Of a stretch of 64,000 nucleotides of DNA, positions 12,340 to 21,225 are shown in pieces. The notes below the pieces were generated by a model. That model worked only from the letters and a program-made list of their open reading frames with translations, had not been told where the DNA came from and made no database searches. Source of the stretch: Pseudomonas phenolilytica. Its GTDB lineage: Bacteria > Pseudomonadota > Gammaproteobacteria > Pseudomonadales > Pseudomonadaceae. Location of the stretch: the NCBI RefSeq assembly GCF_021432765.1, contig NZ_CP058908.1, forward strand, positions 1,752,001 to 1,816,000. The letters are read 5' to 3'. Every line of letters starts with the position of its first letter. Position 1 is the stretch's first letter. Made by a program: the position numbers and the translations under genes.

Positions 12340-13307
12340 GCCTGTACTGCGGCGAAGCCGGCGCGGATCTCGGCTTCCGGCAGGTTGTCGCCGATGAACA
12401 CCAGCACGCTGCGCCGCGCCTCGTCTTCGGCCCATTCGGCGTCCCAGTCGAAGCCGTACAGCCTGAGCACGCCCTGAAACACCAGTCGGCGCGGCTCGCC
12501 AGCCACCTCCAGCACACCCTTGTAGCGCAGCAGCGCATTGCCGTGGCGCTCCAGCAGGTCTTCCATGAAGGCGCTCAGGCGCTGCATGTCCAGCGGGCGC
12601 TCGCTGTGCAGTACCAGTGTGGCGATGCGGTCCTTGCTGGTCGCCGGCAGCAGCGGCCGCAGCGCCGGCGCCGGGGCGATGTCGGCGTTGAGGTTGAAGC
12701 CGCGGATATCGAGCAGTTCGGCCAGTTCGATGCGCCCGTGCTCGACGATATGGATCGGCGCGCGGCGGTTGATCCGCTGCAGGCGCTGGCTCAGCGCCTC
12801 GACCGCCGGCGCTTCGACCAGATCGGTTTTGCTCAGCAGGATGCGGTCGGCAAAACCGACCTGCGCCTGGGCGATGGATTCCTGCAGATGGCGCTCGGCA
12901 TTGGCCGCGTCGACCAGGGTGATGATGCCGTCGAGCACGTAGCGCTCGCACAGCTCGTCGCCGGCGAAGAAGGTCTGCGCCACCGGCGCCGGATCAGCCA
13001 GCCCGGTGCATTCGATGACCAGGCGCTCGAAGGCCAGCTCGCCGCTGTCCAGCTTGTCCAGCAGCAGGTACAGCGCCTTCTCCAGCTCGACATGGATCGA
13101 ACAGCAGACGCAGCCGTTGGCCAGGGTCAGCAGCTCGACGGGCGCACTGCCGAGCAGCTGGCCGTCGATGGGCGTCTCGCTGAACTCGTTCTCGATCACC
13201 GCCAGCTTCAGGCCATGCTCGGCCTGCAGCATGTGCCTGAGCAGGGTGGTCTTGCCGGCGCCGAGAAAGCCGGTCAGCACGGTGACCGCGATGGGGGCTT
13301 GCGACAT
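12336..13307 (-). CDS. yjiA: CobW/YjiA-family metal-binding GTPase
   Basis: Zinc-binding G3E GTPase of 323 aa in the COG0523 group, thought to act as a metal chaperone or sensor. The Walker A motif is GFLGAGKTT, the metal motif is GCVCCS, and the guanine-specificity motif SKTD is in LLSKTDLVE. ATG 13307 is preceded by GAGGAG at good spacing. It is the last gene of cstA-ybdD-yjiA, an arrangement conserved in pseudomonads and enterics. Its stop codon lies in a palindromic repeat. Confidence 0.88.
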   Translation of the reverse strand: MSQAPIAVTVLTGFLGAGKTTLLRHMLQAEHGLKLAVIENEFSETPIDGQLLGSAPVELLTLANGCVCCSIHVELEKALYLLLDKLDSGELAFERLVIECTGLADPAPVAQTFFAGDELCERYVLDGIITLVDAANAERHLQESIAQAQVGFADRILLSKTDLVEAPAVEALSQRLQRINRRAPIHIVEHGRIELAELLDIRGFNLNADIAPAPALRPLLPATSKDRIATLVLHSERPLDMQRLSAFMEDLLERHGNALLRYKGVLEVAGEPRRLVFQGVLRLYGFDWDAEWAEDEARRSVLVFIGDNLPEAEIRAGFAAVQA

Positions 13308-13382
13308 GAAGGCACTCCTCGCAACGAAACGCGCCACGACAAGGCGTGGCGCGGGAAATCAATGGTAGGGGCGGCATCTGGC

Positions 13383-13463
13383 GTAGGGTGGACAACGCCG
13401 CCGGCTTGTCCACCGCTACTCTGGGGCCAATGGTGGACAACGCTACGCGGTTGTCCACCCTAC
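13383..13463. repeat. REPIN-like inverted doublet between ybdD and yjiA
   Basis: The element is bounded by GTAGGGTGG (13383-13391) and CCACCCTAC (13455-13463). Hairpin 1 is GGTGGACAA/TTGTCCACC (13387-13395 with 13406-13414). Hairpin 2 repeats the same stem (13432-13440 with 13451-13459). It lies inside the cstA-ybdD-yjiA operon, so the mRNA would carry two strong hairpins before yjiA. Confidence 0.8.
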
Positions 13464-13469
13464 CCCAGG

Positions 13470-13673
13470 TCAACAGCAGCGGATCGGCCGCCCTTTGCCA
13501 CCGCCATAACGAGCATCCTGGCGCTCGCGGAAGAACGCCTCGTAGCTCATCACCGGCTGGTCCGGGTGCGTGTTGCGCATGTGCTCGAGGTAGGTGTCGT
13601 AGTCGGGCATGCCGACCAGCATGCGCGCGGCCTGGCCGAGGTACTTGCCCATGCGGCTGAGGTCGTTGAACAC
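13470..13673 (-). CDS. ybdD: YbdD/YjiX family small protein
   Basis: 67-aa protein of the YbdD/YjiX family (DUF466), found beside CstA/BtsT-type pyruvate transporters and presumed to be their partner. The sequence contains [12 protein letters not shown] and ends KGRPIRCC, the typical basic-cysteine tail. The start is GTG 13673, with AGAGGAG about 9 bases upstream. It lies 57 bases after cstA and before yjiA on the same strand. Confidence 0.9.
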   Translation of the reverse strand: MFNDLSRMGKYLGQAARMLVGMPDYDTYLEHMRNTHPDQPVMSYEAFFRERQDARYGGGKGRPIRCC

Positions 13674-13730
13674 GGCGGTGCTCCTCTTGCAATGAAGGCC
13701 GGGCGCCTCGCGGCGCCCGGCGCGGCAGGG

Positions 13731-15788
13731 TCAGGCGCTGGGCATGCTCTCGAAGGGCATTTCCTTGTCCGTGCGCTCGCTGCGAATCCAGGCGGCGCGG
13801 CCGACCTTCAACGCATAGAACAGGATACTGAACACCACCACCAGGAACAGCACGGTCAGACCGGCGTTGGTGTAGGCGTTCATGATCACGTTCTGCATCT
13901 GCCCGAGGTCCTTGGCCGGCGCCAGTACCTGGCCGGCGTCAAGCGCGGTGCGGTACTTGTCGGCCAGGGCGAGGAAGCCCACCGCCGGGTTGGCGTCGAA
14001 CAGCTTGATCAGGCTGGCGACAGTGGTGCAGATCAGCAGCCACAGGGCCGGCAGCAGGGTGACCCAGACGTACTGCTGACGCTTCATCTTGATCAGCACC
14101 ACGCTGCAGAGCATCAGCGCGATACCGGCGAGCATCTGGTTGGAGATGCCGAACAGCGGCCACAGGGTATTGATGCCGCCCAGCGGGTCGATCACGCCCT
14201 GGTACAGCAGGTAGCCCCACAGCGCCACGCAACCGGCGGTGGCGATCACGTTGGCGCCCCAGGAGTCGGTGCGCTTGAGCGCCGGCACGAAGTTGCCGAG
14301 CAGGTCCTGCAGCATGAAGCGCCCGGCACGGGTGCCGGCGTCCACCGCGGTGAGGATGAACAGTGCCTCGAACAGGATCGCGAAGTGGTACCAGAACGCC
14401 ATGGTGTTCTCGCCCGGCAGCACCTGGTGGAGGATCTGCGCGATACCCACGGCGAGCGTCGGCGCGCCGCCGGCGCGGTTGAGGATGCTGGTTTCGCCGA
14501 TGTCGCGGGCGACGCCTTCCAGCGCTTCCGGGGTGATGGCGAAGCCCCAGTTGCTGACCGCCGCAGCCACGCTGGCGACGTCGGCACCGACCACTGCCGG
14601 CGGGCTGTTCATGGCGAAGTACACGCCCGGCTCGATCACCGCGGCGGCGACCATCGCCATGATGGCGACCATCGACTCCATCAGCATGCCGCCGTAACCG
14701 ATGTAGCGGGCATGGGTCTCGTTGGCCAGCAGCTTGGGTGTGGTGCCCGAGCTGATCAGCGCATGGAAGCCGGATACCGCGCCGCAGGCGATGGTGATGA
14801 AGAGGAACGGGAACAGTGCGCCCTTCCACACCGGGCCGGTGCCGTCGGTGAACTGGGTCAGCGCCGGCATCTTCAGCTCGGGCGCGAGGATCAGGATGCC
14901 GATGGCCAGCGCGACAATGGTGCCGATCTTGAGGAAGGTCGACAGGTAGTCACGCGGCGCGAGGATCAGCCATACCGGCAGCACTGCGGCGACGAAGCCG
15001 TAGCCGACCAGCATCCAGGTGATCTGCTCGCCGGTGAAGGTGAACACGCCAGCCCAGTACGGATCGGTGGAAATCTCCCCGCCGAGCCAGATCGAGCCGA
15101 GCAGCAGTGCCACGCCGATGATGGAAATCTCGCCGATGCGTCCCGGACGCAGGTAGCGCATGTACACGCCCATGAACATGGCGATCGGGATGGTCGCCAT
15201 CACCGTGAACATGCCCCATGGGCTGTGCGCCAGCGCCTTCACCACGATCAACGCGAGCACCGCGAGGATGATGATCATGATCAGGAAGCAGCCGAACAGC
15301 GCGATCGTGCCGGGGATGCGGCCCATCTCCTCGCGCACCATGTCGCCCAGCGAACGGGCGTTGCGGCGCGTGGAGAGGAACAGGACCATGAAGTCCTGCA
15401 CCGCACCGGCCAGCACCACGCCGGCGATCAGCCAGAGCGTGCCGGGCAGGTAGCCCATCTGCGCGGCGAGTACCGGGCCGACCAGCGGGCCGGCGCCAGC
15501 GATGGCGGCGAAGTGATGGCCGAACAGCACGTGCTTGTTGGTCGGCACGAAGTCCAGACCGTCATTGTTGAGCACGGCCGGGGTGGCGCGGGCGGGGTCC
15601 AGCTGCATCACCTTGGTGGCGATGAACAGGCTGTAGTAGCGGTAGGCGACCAGGTAGATCGCCATGGCGGCGACCACGATCCAGAGTGCGTTGATGGCTT
15701 CGCCGCGGCGCAGTGCGACGACACCGAGGGCGACGGCGCCCAGCACTGCGAGGGCGAACCAGGCGAGCTGGCTGACCAATCGGTTCAT
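13731..15788 (-). CDS. cstA: Carbon starvation protein A (pyruvate transporter family)
   Basis: Large inner-membrane transporter of 685 aa. In E. coli the CstA/BtsT family takes up pyruvate and is induced when preferred carbon runs out. The conserved N-terminal block PTNKHVLFGHHFAAIAGAGP is intact, as are many transmembrane segments. ATG 15788 after GAGAAAAC gives MNRLVSQLAWFALAV; the frame continues 14 codons upstream without a better site. It heads cstA-ybdD-yjiA and is divergent from a two-component system that probably controls it. Confidence 0.93.
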   Translation of the reverse strand: MNRLVSQLAWFALAVLGAVALGVVALRRGEAINALWIVVAAMAIYLVAYRYYSLFIATKVMQLDPARATPAVLNNDGLDFVPTNKHVLFGHHFAAIAGAGPLVGPVLAAQMGYLPGTLWLIAGVVLAGAVQDFMVLFLSTRRNARSLGDMVREEMGRIPGTIALFGCFLIMIIILAVLALIVVKALAHSPWGMFTVMATIPIAMFMGVYMRYLRPGRIGEISIIGVALLLGSIWLGGEISTDPYWAGVFTFTGEQITWMLVGYGFVAAVLPVWLILAPRDYLSTFLKIGTIVALAIGILILAPELKMPALTQFTDGTGPVWKGALFPFLFITIACGAVSGFHALISSGTTPKLLANETHARYIGYGGMLMESMVAIMAMVAAAVIEPGVYFAMNSPPAVVGADVASVAAAVSNWGFAITPEALEGVARDIGETSILNRAGGAPTLAVGIAQILHQVLPGENTMAFWYHFAILFEALFILTAVDAGTRAGRFMLQDLLGNFVPALKRTDSWGANVIATAGCVALWGYLLYQGVIDPLGGINTLWPLFGISNQMLAGIALMLCSVVLIKMKRQQYVWVTLLPALWLLICTTVASLIKLFDANPAVGFLALADKYRTALDAGQVLAPAKDLGQMQNVIMNAYTNAGLTVLFLVVVFSILFYALKVGRAAWIRSERTDKEMPFESMPSA

Positions 15789-15926
15789 AGAGTTTTCTCC
15801 CGCCGTCGACTGTAGGGTCTGCGGCGTCATTGTTATTGGGCGTTGTGAATGCGCGCGCCTCGGGCGAGCCTTGCTACTATCGCCACATCCTGCAATCGCC
15901 GGTATTCGCAGTACTACTCAGCGTGG

Positions 15927-15944
15927 CTACGTAGATTTACGTAG
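15927..15944. promoter_or_regulatory. Candidate operator, TACGTAG repeat between cstA and the sensor kinase
   Basis: CTACGTA-GATT-TACGTAG is a perfect 7-4-7 inverted repeat. The same bases also form two direct TACGTAG copies 10 bp apart. It lies 139 bp upstream of cstA and 57 bp upstream of the kinase gene, so it could serve either promoter. Binding by the adjacent LuxR-type regulator is inference. Confidence 0.5.
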
Positions 15945-16000
15945 GCGCGACGCGAGCCCTGACCCAGCGCATCCGCGCATTCCGATTCGCGAGACGTCCC

Positions 16001-17350
16001 ATGCAGCTCAAGCACAAAATCGTTGCCCTCGGCATCCTGCCGCTGCTGCTGGCGGTGGCGATCATCTGCGCACTGGTGCTGCTGCAGAACCAGCGGCTCG
16101 GCGAGCAGCAGGTACAGCTGATCGAGAGCGCCATCCTGTCCAGCAAGCAGGCCGAGCTGAAGAACTACGTGGCGATGGCGTTGAGCGTGATCGCACCGCT
16201 GCACGCTGGCGGGCGCGGCGACGCCGCGGCGCAGAGGCAGGCGCTGGATGCGCTGGGCAAGATCAGTTTCGGCGAGGATGGCTACCTGTTCGTCTACGAC
16301 GACCGCGGTCGCAACCTGATGCATCCGCGCCAGGCCGAGCTGGTCGGCCGCGATCTCTGGCACATGACCGACATCCACGGCCTGCCGGTGATTCAAGCGC
16401 TGCTCAAGAGCGCCATCAGCGGCGACGGCTTCCAGCGCTACTCCTGGCGCAAGCCATCGAGTGGGCAGGAAACCGACAAGCTGGCCTACGTGACCATGCT
16501 TGATGGCTGGGGCTGGATGGTCGGCACCGGCATCTACCTGGAAGACATCGAGCAGGCCACCCGGCAGGTGCGCTCGGAGGTGGCCAGCGGTATCCGCGCG
16601 ACGATGATCGCCATCGCCGGGGTGACGCTGATCGTGGTGCTGGTGGTGTTCATCGGCAGCCTGATGTTGAGCATCAAGGAGCACCGTCTGGCCGACCGCA
16701 AGCTGCAGGCACTCAACCAGCGTCTGCTCAGCCTGCAGGAGGACGAGCGCTCGCGGGTGTCGCGCGAGCTGCATGACGGCATCAGCCAGCTGCTGGTGTC
16801 GATCAAGTTCCAGTTCGAGCTGGCCGCTCACCAGCTGCAGCGCGGCGCCAGCGGCGGCCTGGACAGCCTCGAACAGGCCATCGAACGGCTTGGCGGCGCC
16901 ATCGGCGAGGTACGGCGCATCTCCCACGATCTGCGCCCCTCGCTGCTCGACACCCTCGGGCTGTCGGCGACCATCGGCCAGCTGGCCACGGAATTCGAGC
17001 AGCGGTGTGGATTGACGGTGGTCTGCCGCCAGCAGCTGGGCGATGCACCGTTGCCCGATGCGGTGGCGGTGGCGCTGTTTCGTATCGTCCAGGAAGCGCT
17101 GACCAACATCGAACGGCATGCCCGCGCCAGCCTGGTTCAGATCGACCTCGCGCCGAGCGCCGACGGCGTGCAGCTGCAAGTGCGCGACGATGGCATCGGC
17201 TTCGATCCGCGCACCATCGAGCGCATGCCCGGCGGCATCGGCCTGCGCAACATCCGCGAGCGGGTCGAGCACCTCGGCGGACAACTCAGTCTTTCGTCCA
17301 GCTCTGAGGGCAGCGCGATGCATGTAGTATTGCCGGTCTCGGCGAGTTGA
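16001..17350 (+). CDS. Cache-domain sensor histidine kinase (HisKA_3 type)
   Basis: Inner-membrane kinase of 449 aa. A transmembrane helix at about 7-28 is followed by a periplasmic single-Cache sensor (about 35-195, with GEDGYLFVYDDRGRNLMHP and GWGWMVGTGIYLEDI). A second helix spans about 201-222. The phosphoacceptor is His258 in SRELHDGIS, and the ATP-binding region contains DDGIGFD and GGIGLRNIRERV. Cache domains of this type usually bind small carboxylates or other metabolites. It lies 34 bases before its response regulator and is divergent from cstA, so a role in sensing a carbon source such as pyruvate is reasonable but unproven. Confidence 0.9.
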   Translation: MQLKHKIVALGILPLLLAVAIICALVLLQNQRLGEQQVQLIESAILSSKQAELKNYVAMALSVIAPLHAGGRGDAAAQRQALDALGKISFGEDGYLFVYDDRGRNLMHPRQAELVGRDLWHMTDIHGLPVIQALLKSAISGDGFQRYSWRKPSSGQETDKLAYVTMLDGWGWMVGTGIYLEDIEQATRQVRSEVASGIRATMIAIAGVTLIVVLVVFIGSLMLSIKEHRLADRKLQALNQRLLSLQEDERSRVSRELHDGISQLLVSIKFQFELAAHQLQRGASGGLDSLEQAIERLGGAIGEVRRISHDLRPSLLDTLGLSATIGQLATEFEQRCGLTVVCRQQLGDAPLPDAVAVALFRIVQEALTNIERHARASLVQIDLAPSADGVQLQVRDDGIGFDPRTIERMPGGIGLRNIRERVEHLGGQLSLSSSSEGSAMHVVLPVSAS

Positions 17351-17384
17351 GCCGCGAGCCACCGCCTGCCAGAAGAGTCGCCCA

Positions 17385-18017
17385 ATGATTTCCGGCACCC
17401 CGATCCGCATAGCCCTCGTCGATGACCACACGCTGGTGCGCGACGGCATTCGCGCGCTGCTGGCCGTGATGCCGCAGATCGAGGTGGTTGGCGAGGCGGA
17501 CAGCGGCGCCGCGGCGCTCGAACTGCTCGAACAGGTACAACCGGACCTGCTGCTGCTGGACATCGGCCTGAAGGACACCAACGGCCTGGAGCTGACCCGG
17601 CGCCTGTGCCAGCTGTACCCGCGGCTGCAGGTGTTGATGCTGAGCATGTACGACAACCTCGAATACGTGCGCAGTTCGATCCATGCCGGCGCGCGTGGCT
17701 ACGTTCTCAAGGATTCCTCGGCGCGGGAGATCATCGCCGCGATCGAGGCGGTCGCCGCCGGCGGCACCTTCTACAGCGCGGAAATCACCCGTCGACTGGC
17801 CGAACAGCGGCAGGACGCCGCCGCGCACAACCTCACCCCGCGCGAGGAGCAGATCCTGCAGATGCTTGCCCGCGGTCTGGACAGCAAGGCGATGGCGCGG
17901 GAACTGGCGATCAGCGTGCGCACCGTGGAAACCCACCGGCTGAGCATCCGCCGCAAGCTGAACATCGACGGCACGGCGGCGCTGATCAAGTACGCGCTGA
18001 GCATCGCCCCGCGCTAG
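17385..18017 (+). CDS. NarL/FixJ-family response regulator
   Basis: 210-aa DNA-binding regulator paired with the kinase just upstream. The receiver domain shows acidic residues VDDH, phospho-acceptor Asp59 in [10 protein letters not shown], and Lys in GYVLKDSS. The C-terminal LuxR-type helix-turn-helix reads [15 protein letters not shown] and [16 protein letters not shown]. The TACGTAG repeat in the divergent cstA-kinase region is a candidate target. Confidence 0.92.
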   Translation: MISGTPIRIALVDDHTLVRDGIRALLAVMPQIEVVGEADSGAAALELLEQVQPDLLLLDIGLKDTNGLELTRRLCQLYPRLQVLMLSMYDNLEYVRSSIHAGARGYVLKDSSAREIIAAIEAVAAGGTFYSAEITRRLAEQRQDAAAHNLTPREEQILQMLARGLDSKAMARELAISVRTVETHRLSIRRKLNIDGTAALIKYALSIAPR

Positions 18018-18091
18018 GCGTCGGGCCTAGCGCAGCGGTGCCCCAGCGAACCGCGTAGACTGCAGCGAATCGCCCGACCCGGAGCCCTTCC

Positions 18092-18553
18092 ATGTTCAAG
18101 CGTGCCAATGGCGTCCTGCTGCCACCCCCGCTGATCTACCTGCTGTTTCTCGCCGCCGCCTGGGCGCTCGATGGGTTGCTGCCGCTCGGGCTGCCGCAGA
18201 ATCTGTGGACGCACTATCTCGGCTGGGGGCTGATCGACGCCGGTGTGGTGCTGATGCTCTGGGCCGGCTTGCTGATGCTCTGGCGGCGCACCACGGTCAA
18301 TCCTTACGGCACGCCGGCGAAGCTGTTGGAAGAGGGGCCGTTCCGCTTCTCGCGCAATCCGATCTACCTGGCCGACAGCCTGATCTACGTCGGCATCGCC
18401 TTGCTGTGGGGCACGCTGTGGCCGTGGTTGCTGCTGCCGCTGCTGATCTACAGCATGCAGCGCGGGGTGATCGTCCACGAGGAGCGCCTGCTGAACGAGC
18501 TGTTCGGCGACGCTTACCGTGACTATTGCCGACGCGTGCGCCGCTGGTTGTGA
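18092..18553 (+). CDS. Isoprenylcysteine carboxyl methyltransferase-like membrane protein
   Basis: 153-aa polytopic membrane protein of the ICMT/PEMT superfamily. The C-terminal half carries the family motif GPFRFSRNPIYLADS and a later EERLLNELFGDAYRDYCRRVRRWL region (conserved EE and Y-x2-Y). Bacterial members methylate unknown small substrates or lipids, so the acceptor is not known. It starts at ATG 18092 with GGAGCCC upstream. It is separate from the two-component genes, with a 74-bp gap. Confidence 0.75.
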   Translation: MFKRANGVLLPPPLIYLLFLAAAWALDGLLPLGLPQNLWTHYLGWGLIDAGVVLMLWAGLLMLWRRTTVNPYGTPAKLLEEGPFRFSRNPIYLADSLIYVGIALLWGTLWPWLLLPLLIYSMQRGVIVHEERLLNELFGDAYRDYCRRVRRWL

Positions 18554-18611
18554 CGGCATGCGCCGACGCGGCTGTCTATAGTGATTCCAGGTTTTGCGGA
18601 GTGATTTTCTG

Positions 18612-18980
18612 ATGACTGATTCCCCCAGCGACCGTCGGCGCTTCCAGCGCATCGAGTTCGACGCCACCACCGAGCTGAGCCAGGGCGAGCGGTGCTGGCC
18701 GGTGGAGCTGCATGATCTGTCGCTCCGGGGCCTGCTGGTGCGCCGGCCGCAGCAGTGGGACGCCGACGCCGCGCAACCGTTTCAGGTGCGGGTGCGGCTG
18801 TCCGGTGACGCGGAGGTGCGCATGGAGGTGACGATGGCCCACGAGGAGGGCGAGCTTATCGGTTTCGCCTGCCAGCACATCGACCTCGACTCGATCGCCC
18901 ACCTGCGCCGGCTGGTCGAACTCAACCTCGGCGACGAGACGTTGCTGGAGCGCGAGCTGGCGGCGCTGGGCGGTTTCTAG
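18612..18980 (+). CDS. mapZ: Single-domain PilZ protein, MapZ-like c-di-GMP receptor
   Basis: 122-aa stand-alone PilZ protein. The c-di-GMP-binding signatures are both present: RRRFQR near residue 11 and DLSLRG (D-x-S-x-x-G). The C-terminal block [20 protein letters not shown] closely resembles P. aeruginosa PA4608 (MapZ), which on binding c-di-GMP inhibits the chemotaxis methyltransferase CheR1. Context (next to radA, near cstA) is the same. ATG 18612 is preceded by GGAG; an earlier in-frame start has no such site. It converges with radA with a 3-base gap. Confidence 0.88.
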   Translation: MTDSPSDRRRFQRIEFDATTELSQGERCWPVELHDLSLRGLLVRRPQQWDADAAQPFQVRVRLSGDAEVRMEVTMAHEEGELIGFACQHIDLDSIAHLRRLVELNLGDETLLERELAALGGF

Positions 18981-18983
18981 CTG

Positions 18984-20345
18984 TCACTCGAACAGCGCGT
19001 CGAGCGCCTGTTCCAGACGCGTCACCGCGATGATCTGCAGCCCGCTCGGCGCCTCCTTCGGCGCGTTGCCCTTGGGGACGATGGCGCGCTTGAAGCCGTG
19101 CTTGGCGCCCTCCTTCAGGCGCTCCTGACCGCTCGGCACCGGGCGGATCTCGCCGGACAGGCCCACTTCGCCGAATACCAACAGATCGGTATCCAGCGGC
19201 CGGTTGCGCAGGCTGGAGATCACCGCGGCCATCAGCGCCAGATCCGCCGCGGTTTCCAGTACCTTCACGCCGCCGACCACGTTGATGAACACGTCCTGGT
19301 CGTAGGTCGGGATGCTGCCATGGCGATGCAGCACGGCCAGCAGCATGGCCAGGCGGTTCTGGTCGAGGCCCAGGGTGACGCGGCGCGGGTTGGCCAGGTG
19401 GCTGGTGTCGACCAGCGCCTGCACCTCCACCAGCATCGGCCGGGTGCCTTCCCACGTGGCCATGACCACGCTGCCCGGCACCGCCTCCTGGGCGCGGGTG
19501 AGGAAGATCGCCGAGGGGTTGGTGACTTCCTTCAGACCCTTGTCGGTCATGCCGAACACGCCGAGTTCGTTCACCGCGCCGAAGCGGTTCTTCACCGCGC
19601 GCAACAGGCGCAGGCGGCCGTCGGACTCGCCCTCGAAATAGAGCACCGTGTCGACCATATGCTCGAGCACGCGCGGCCCGGCCAGGGCGCCTTCCTTGGT
19701 GACGTGCCCGACCAGGAAGATCGCCGTGCCGCTCTGCTTGGCGTAGCGCACCAGCAGCGCCGCGCTCTCGCGCACCTGGGCGACGCCGCCGGGCGCGGAC
19801 TGCAGCTGCTCGGTGAAGATGGTCTGGATCGAGTCGATCACCATCACCTTGGGCTTTTCCAGCCGGGCGGTGGCGATGATCGACTCGATGCAGGTTTCGG
19901 TCATCACCTTGAGTTTGTCCTGCGGCAGGTCCAGGCGGCGCGCGCGCATCGCGACCTGCTGCTGGGATTCCTCACCGGTGACGTACAGTGCCGGATAGCG
20001 CTGGGCGATGGCGCACAGGGTCTGCAGCAGGATGGTCGACTTGCCGATCCCGGGGTCGCCGCCGATCAGCACCACCGAGCCGTCCACCAGGCCGCCGCCG
20101 AGCACGCGGTCCAGCTCGCCGGAGGCGGTGGAGAAGCGCGGCACTTCTTCCACGCTGACTTCGGCCAGCGTCTTGATGTTGGCCTGATCACCGGCCCAGC
20201 CGGCACGCCCCGACGCTGCGGGAGCGGCCTCGACGACGGTTTCCACCAGCGTATTCCAGGCGCCGCAGTCGCCGCATTGGCCGGCCCACTTGGGGAAGGT
20301 CGAGCCGCATTCGGTGCAGCCATACATGCGCTTGGCCTTGGCCAT
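18984..20345 (-). CDS. radA: DNA repair protein RadA/Sms
   Basis: Cytoplasmic RecA-like helicase that helps branch migration in recombinational repair, 453 aa. The N-terminal zinc finger has cysteines 10, 13, 24 and 27 (CTEC and CGDC). The Walker A motif is GGDPGIGKST, the RadA-specific motif VKNRFGAVNE is intact, and the C-terminal Lon-like domain is present. ATG 20345 (MAKAKRMYGCTECG) is fixed by the conserved zinc finger. Confidence 0.96.
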   Translation of the reverse strand: MAKAKRMYGCTECGSTFPKWAGQCGDCGAWNTLVETVVEAAPAASGRAGWAGDQANIKTLAEVSVEEVPRFSTASGELDRVLGGGLVDGSVVLIGGDPGIGKSTILLQTLCAIAQRYPALYVTGEESQQQVAMRARRLDLPQDKLKVMTETCIESIIATARLEKPKVMVIDSIQTIFTEQLQSAPGGVAQVRESAALLVRYAKQSGTAIFLVGHVTKEGALAGPRVLEHMVDTVLYFEGESDGRLRLLRAVKNRFGAVNELGVFGMTDKGLKEVTNPSAIFLTRAQEAVPGSVVMATWEGTRPMLVEVQALVDTSHLANPRRVTLGLDQNRLAMLLAVLHRHGSIPTYDQDVFINVVGGVKVLETAADLALMAAVISSLRNRPLDTDLLVFGEVGLSGEIRPVPSGQERLKEGAKHGFKRAIVPKGNAPKEAPSGLQIIAVTRLEQALDALFE

Positions 20346-20461
20346 GGGAAACTCCGCGTGGGGCAAATGGAGTCGCATGATAACGGCTGACTTGATTGCC
20401 ATCAGCCACAAGCGGCGCGGCAGCCGCCAGACTGTAAACAAATCGAACGGGAGTGAGCGCC

Positions 20462-20896
20462 ATGCGTCATCTGTTGTTTCTGCACCTGCTGGGCGCCAGC
20501 GTCTGGGTCGGCGGCCATCTGGTGCTGCTGTTCGGCGTGTTGCCCAAGGCGCTGCGCCAGCGCGACCCGCAGCCGGTGCGCAACTTCGAGCAGATCTACG
20601 AGCGTATCGGCATTCCGGCGCTGCTGATCCAGATCGTCACGGGCTTGTGGATGGCCAGCCTGTGGCTACCGCATGCACAGTGGTTCGGCGCGACGCCGGC
20701 GGCGCAGCTGATCCAGGCCAAGCTGGTGCTGCTCGGGCTGACCGCAGTGCTGGGCGTGCACGCGCGGCTGGCGCTGATTCCCAAACTCGACGCGCAACGT
20801 TTGCCGCAACTGGGCGCGCATATCGTGCTGATCACGCTGACCGCCGTGGCATTCGTCTGGGTTGGCGCGGGATTCCGCTTCGGCGGGCTGTTCTGA
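20462..20896 (+). CDS. CopD-like small membrane protein
   Basis: 144-aa membrane protein with about four hydrophobic helices. Conserved features are HLLGASVWVGGHLVLL near the start, GLWMASLW in the middle and HARLALIPKLD later; the early His and the HxxR pattern recall CopD/DUF2269-type proteins that may bind haem or copper. Function is unknown. ATG 20462 has GGGAG at the right distance; a GTG three codons upstream does not. It is divergent from radA and followed by a terminator. Confidence 0.65.
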   Translation: MRHLLFLHLLGASVWVGGHLVLLFGVLPKALRQRDPQPVRNFEQIYERIGIPALLIQIVTGLWMASLWLPHAQWFGATPAAQLIQAKLVLLGLTAVLGVHARLALIPKLDAQRLPQLGAHIVLITLTAVAFVWVGAGFRFGGLF

Positions 20897-20914
20897 CGGA
20901 CGGCACAAACAAAG

Positions 20915-20934
20915 AAGCCCGCGAATGCGGGCTT
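20915..20934. terminator. Bidirectional terminator between the CopD-like and YdcH-like genes
   Basis: The stem AAGCCCGC / GCGGGCTT with loop GAAT is followed by TTTTT on the plus strand, with A's on the other side. It serves two convergent genes. Confidence 0.8.
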
Positions 20935-20955
20935 TTTTGTCGCTCTGCCGAGCTT

Positions 20956-21225
20956 TCAGCCGCAGCAACCGCCGCAGCAGCTGCCACCGGCGCGCTTGAG
21001 GTCGCGGGCGATGTCGTCTTTCAGATTCACACGCTCCTGCTTGAGGGCGTTCAGTGCGGCATCGTCGAGGGTTTCAACGCCGTCTTCGACGCGGCAGATG
21101 CGCTTGTCCAGCGCTTCGTAGTCATCGGCCTTGCGGGCGAAAGCCGGATCTTCCTGACGCAGTTTCTGCAGCTGCTCGCGCTTTTCGGGGAAATCCTTGA
21201 CCAGGGGGTGGTGTTCAACGTGCAT
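20956..21225 (-). CDS. YdcH-like (DUF465) protein with cysteine-rich tail
   Basis: 89-aa protein. Residues 1-~78 form the charged, coiled-coil YdcH/DUF465 fold (HPLVKDFPEKREQLQKLRQE; ERVNLKDDIARDLKR). The last eight residues are SCCGGCCG, an unusual pair of CC dipeptides that could bind metal. It starts at ATG 21225 after CGGAGCAG. Function is unknown for the family. It converges with the CopD-like gene. Confidence 0.75.
   Translation of the reverse strand: MHVEHHPLVKDFPEKREQLQKLRQEDPAFARKADDYEALDKRICRVEDGVETLDDAALNALKQERVNLKDDIARDLKRAGGSCCGGCCG

Noticed and set aside
12309..15815. A plus-strand open frame of over 1,100 codons
   Set aside because: It is antisense to yjiA, ybdD and cstA, is very rich in Arg, Gln, His, Asp and Gly, and has no family resemblance. 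Long antisense frames are expected in GC-rich DNA.
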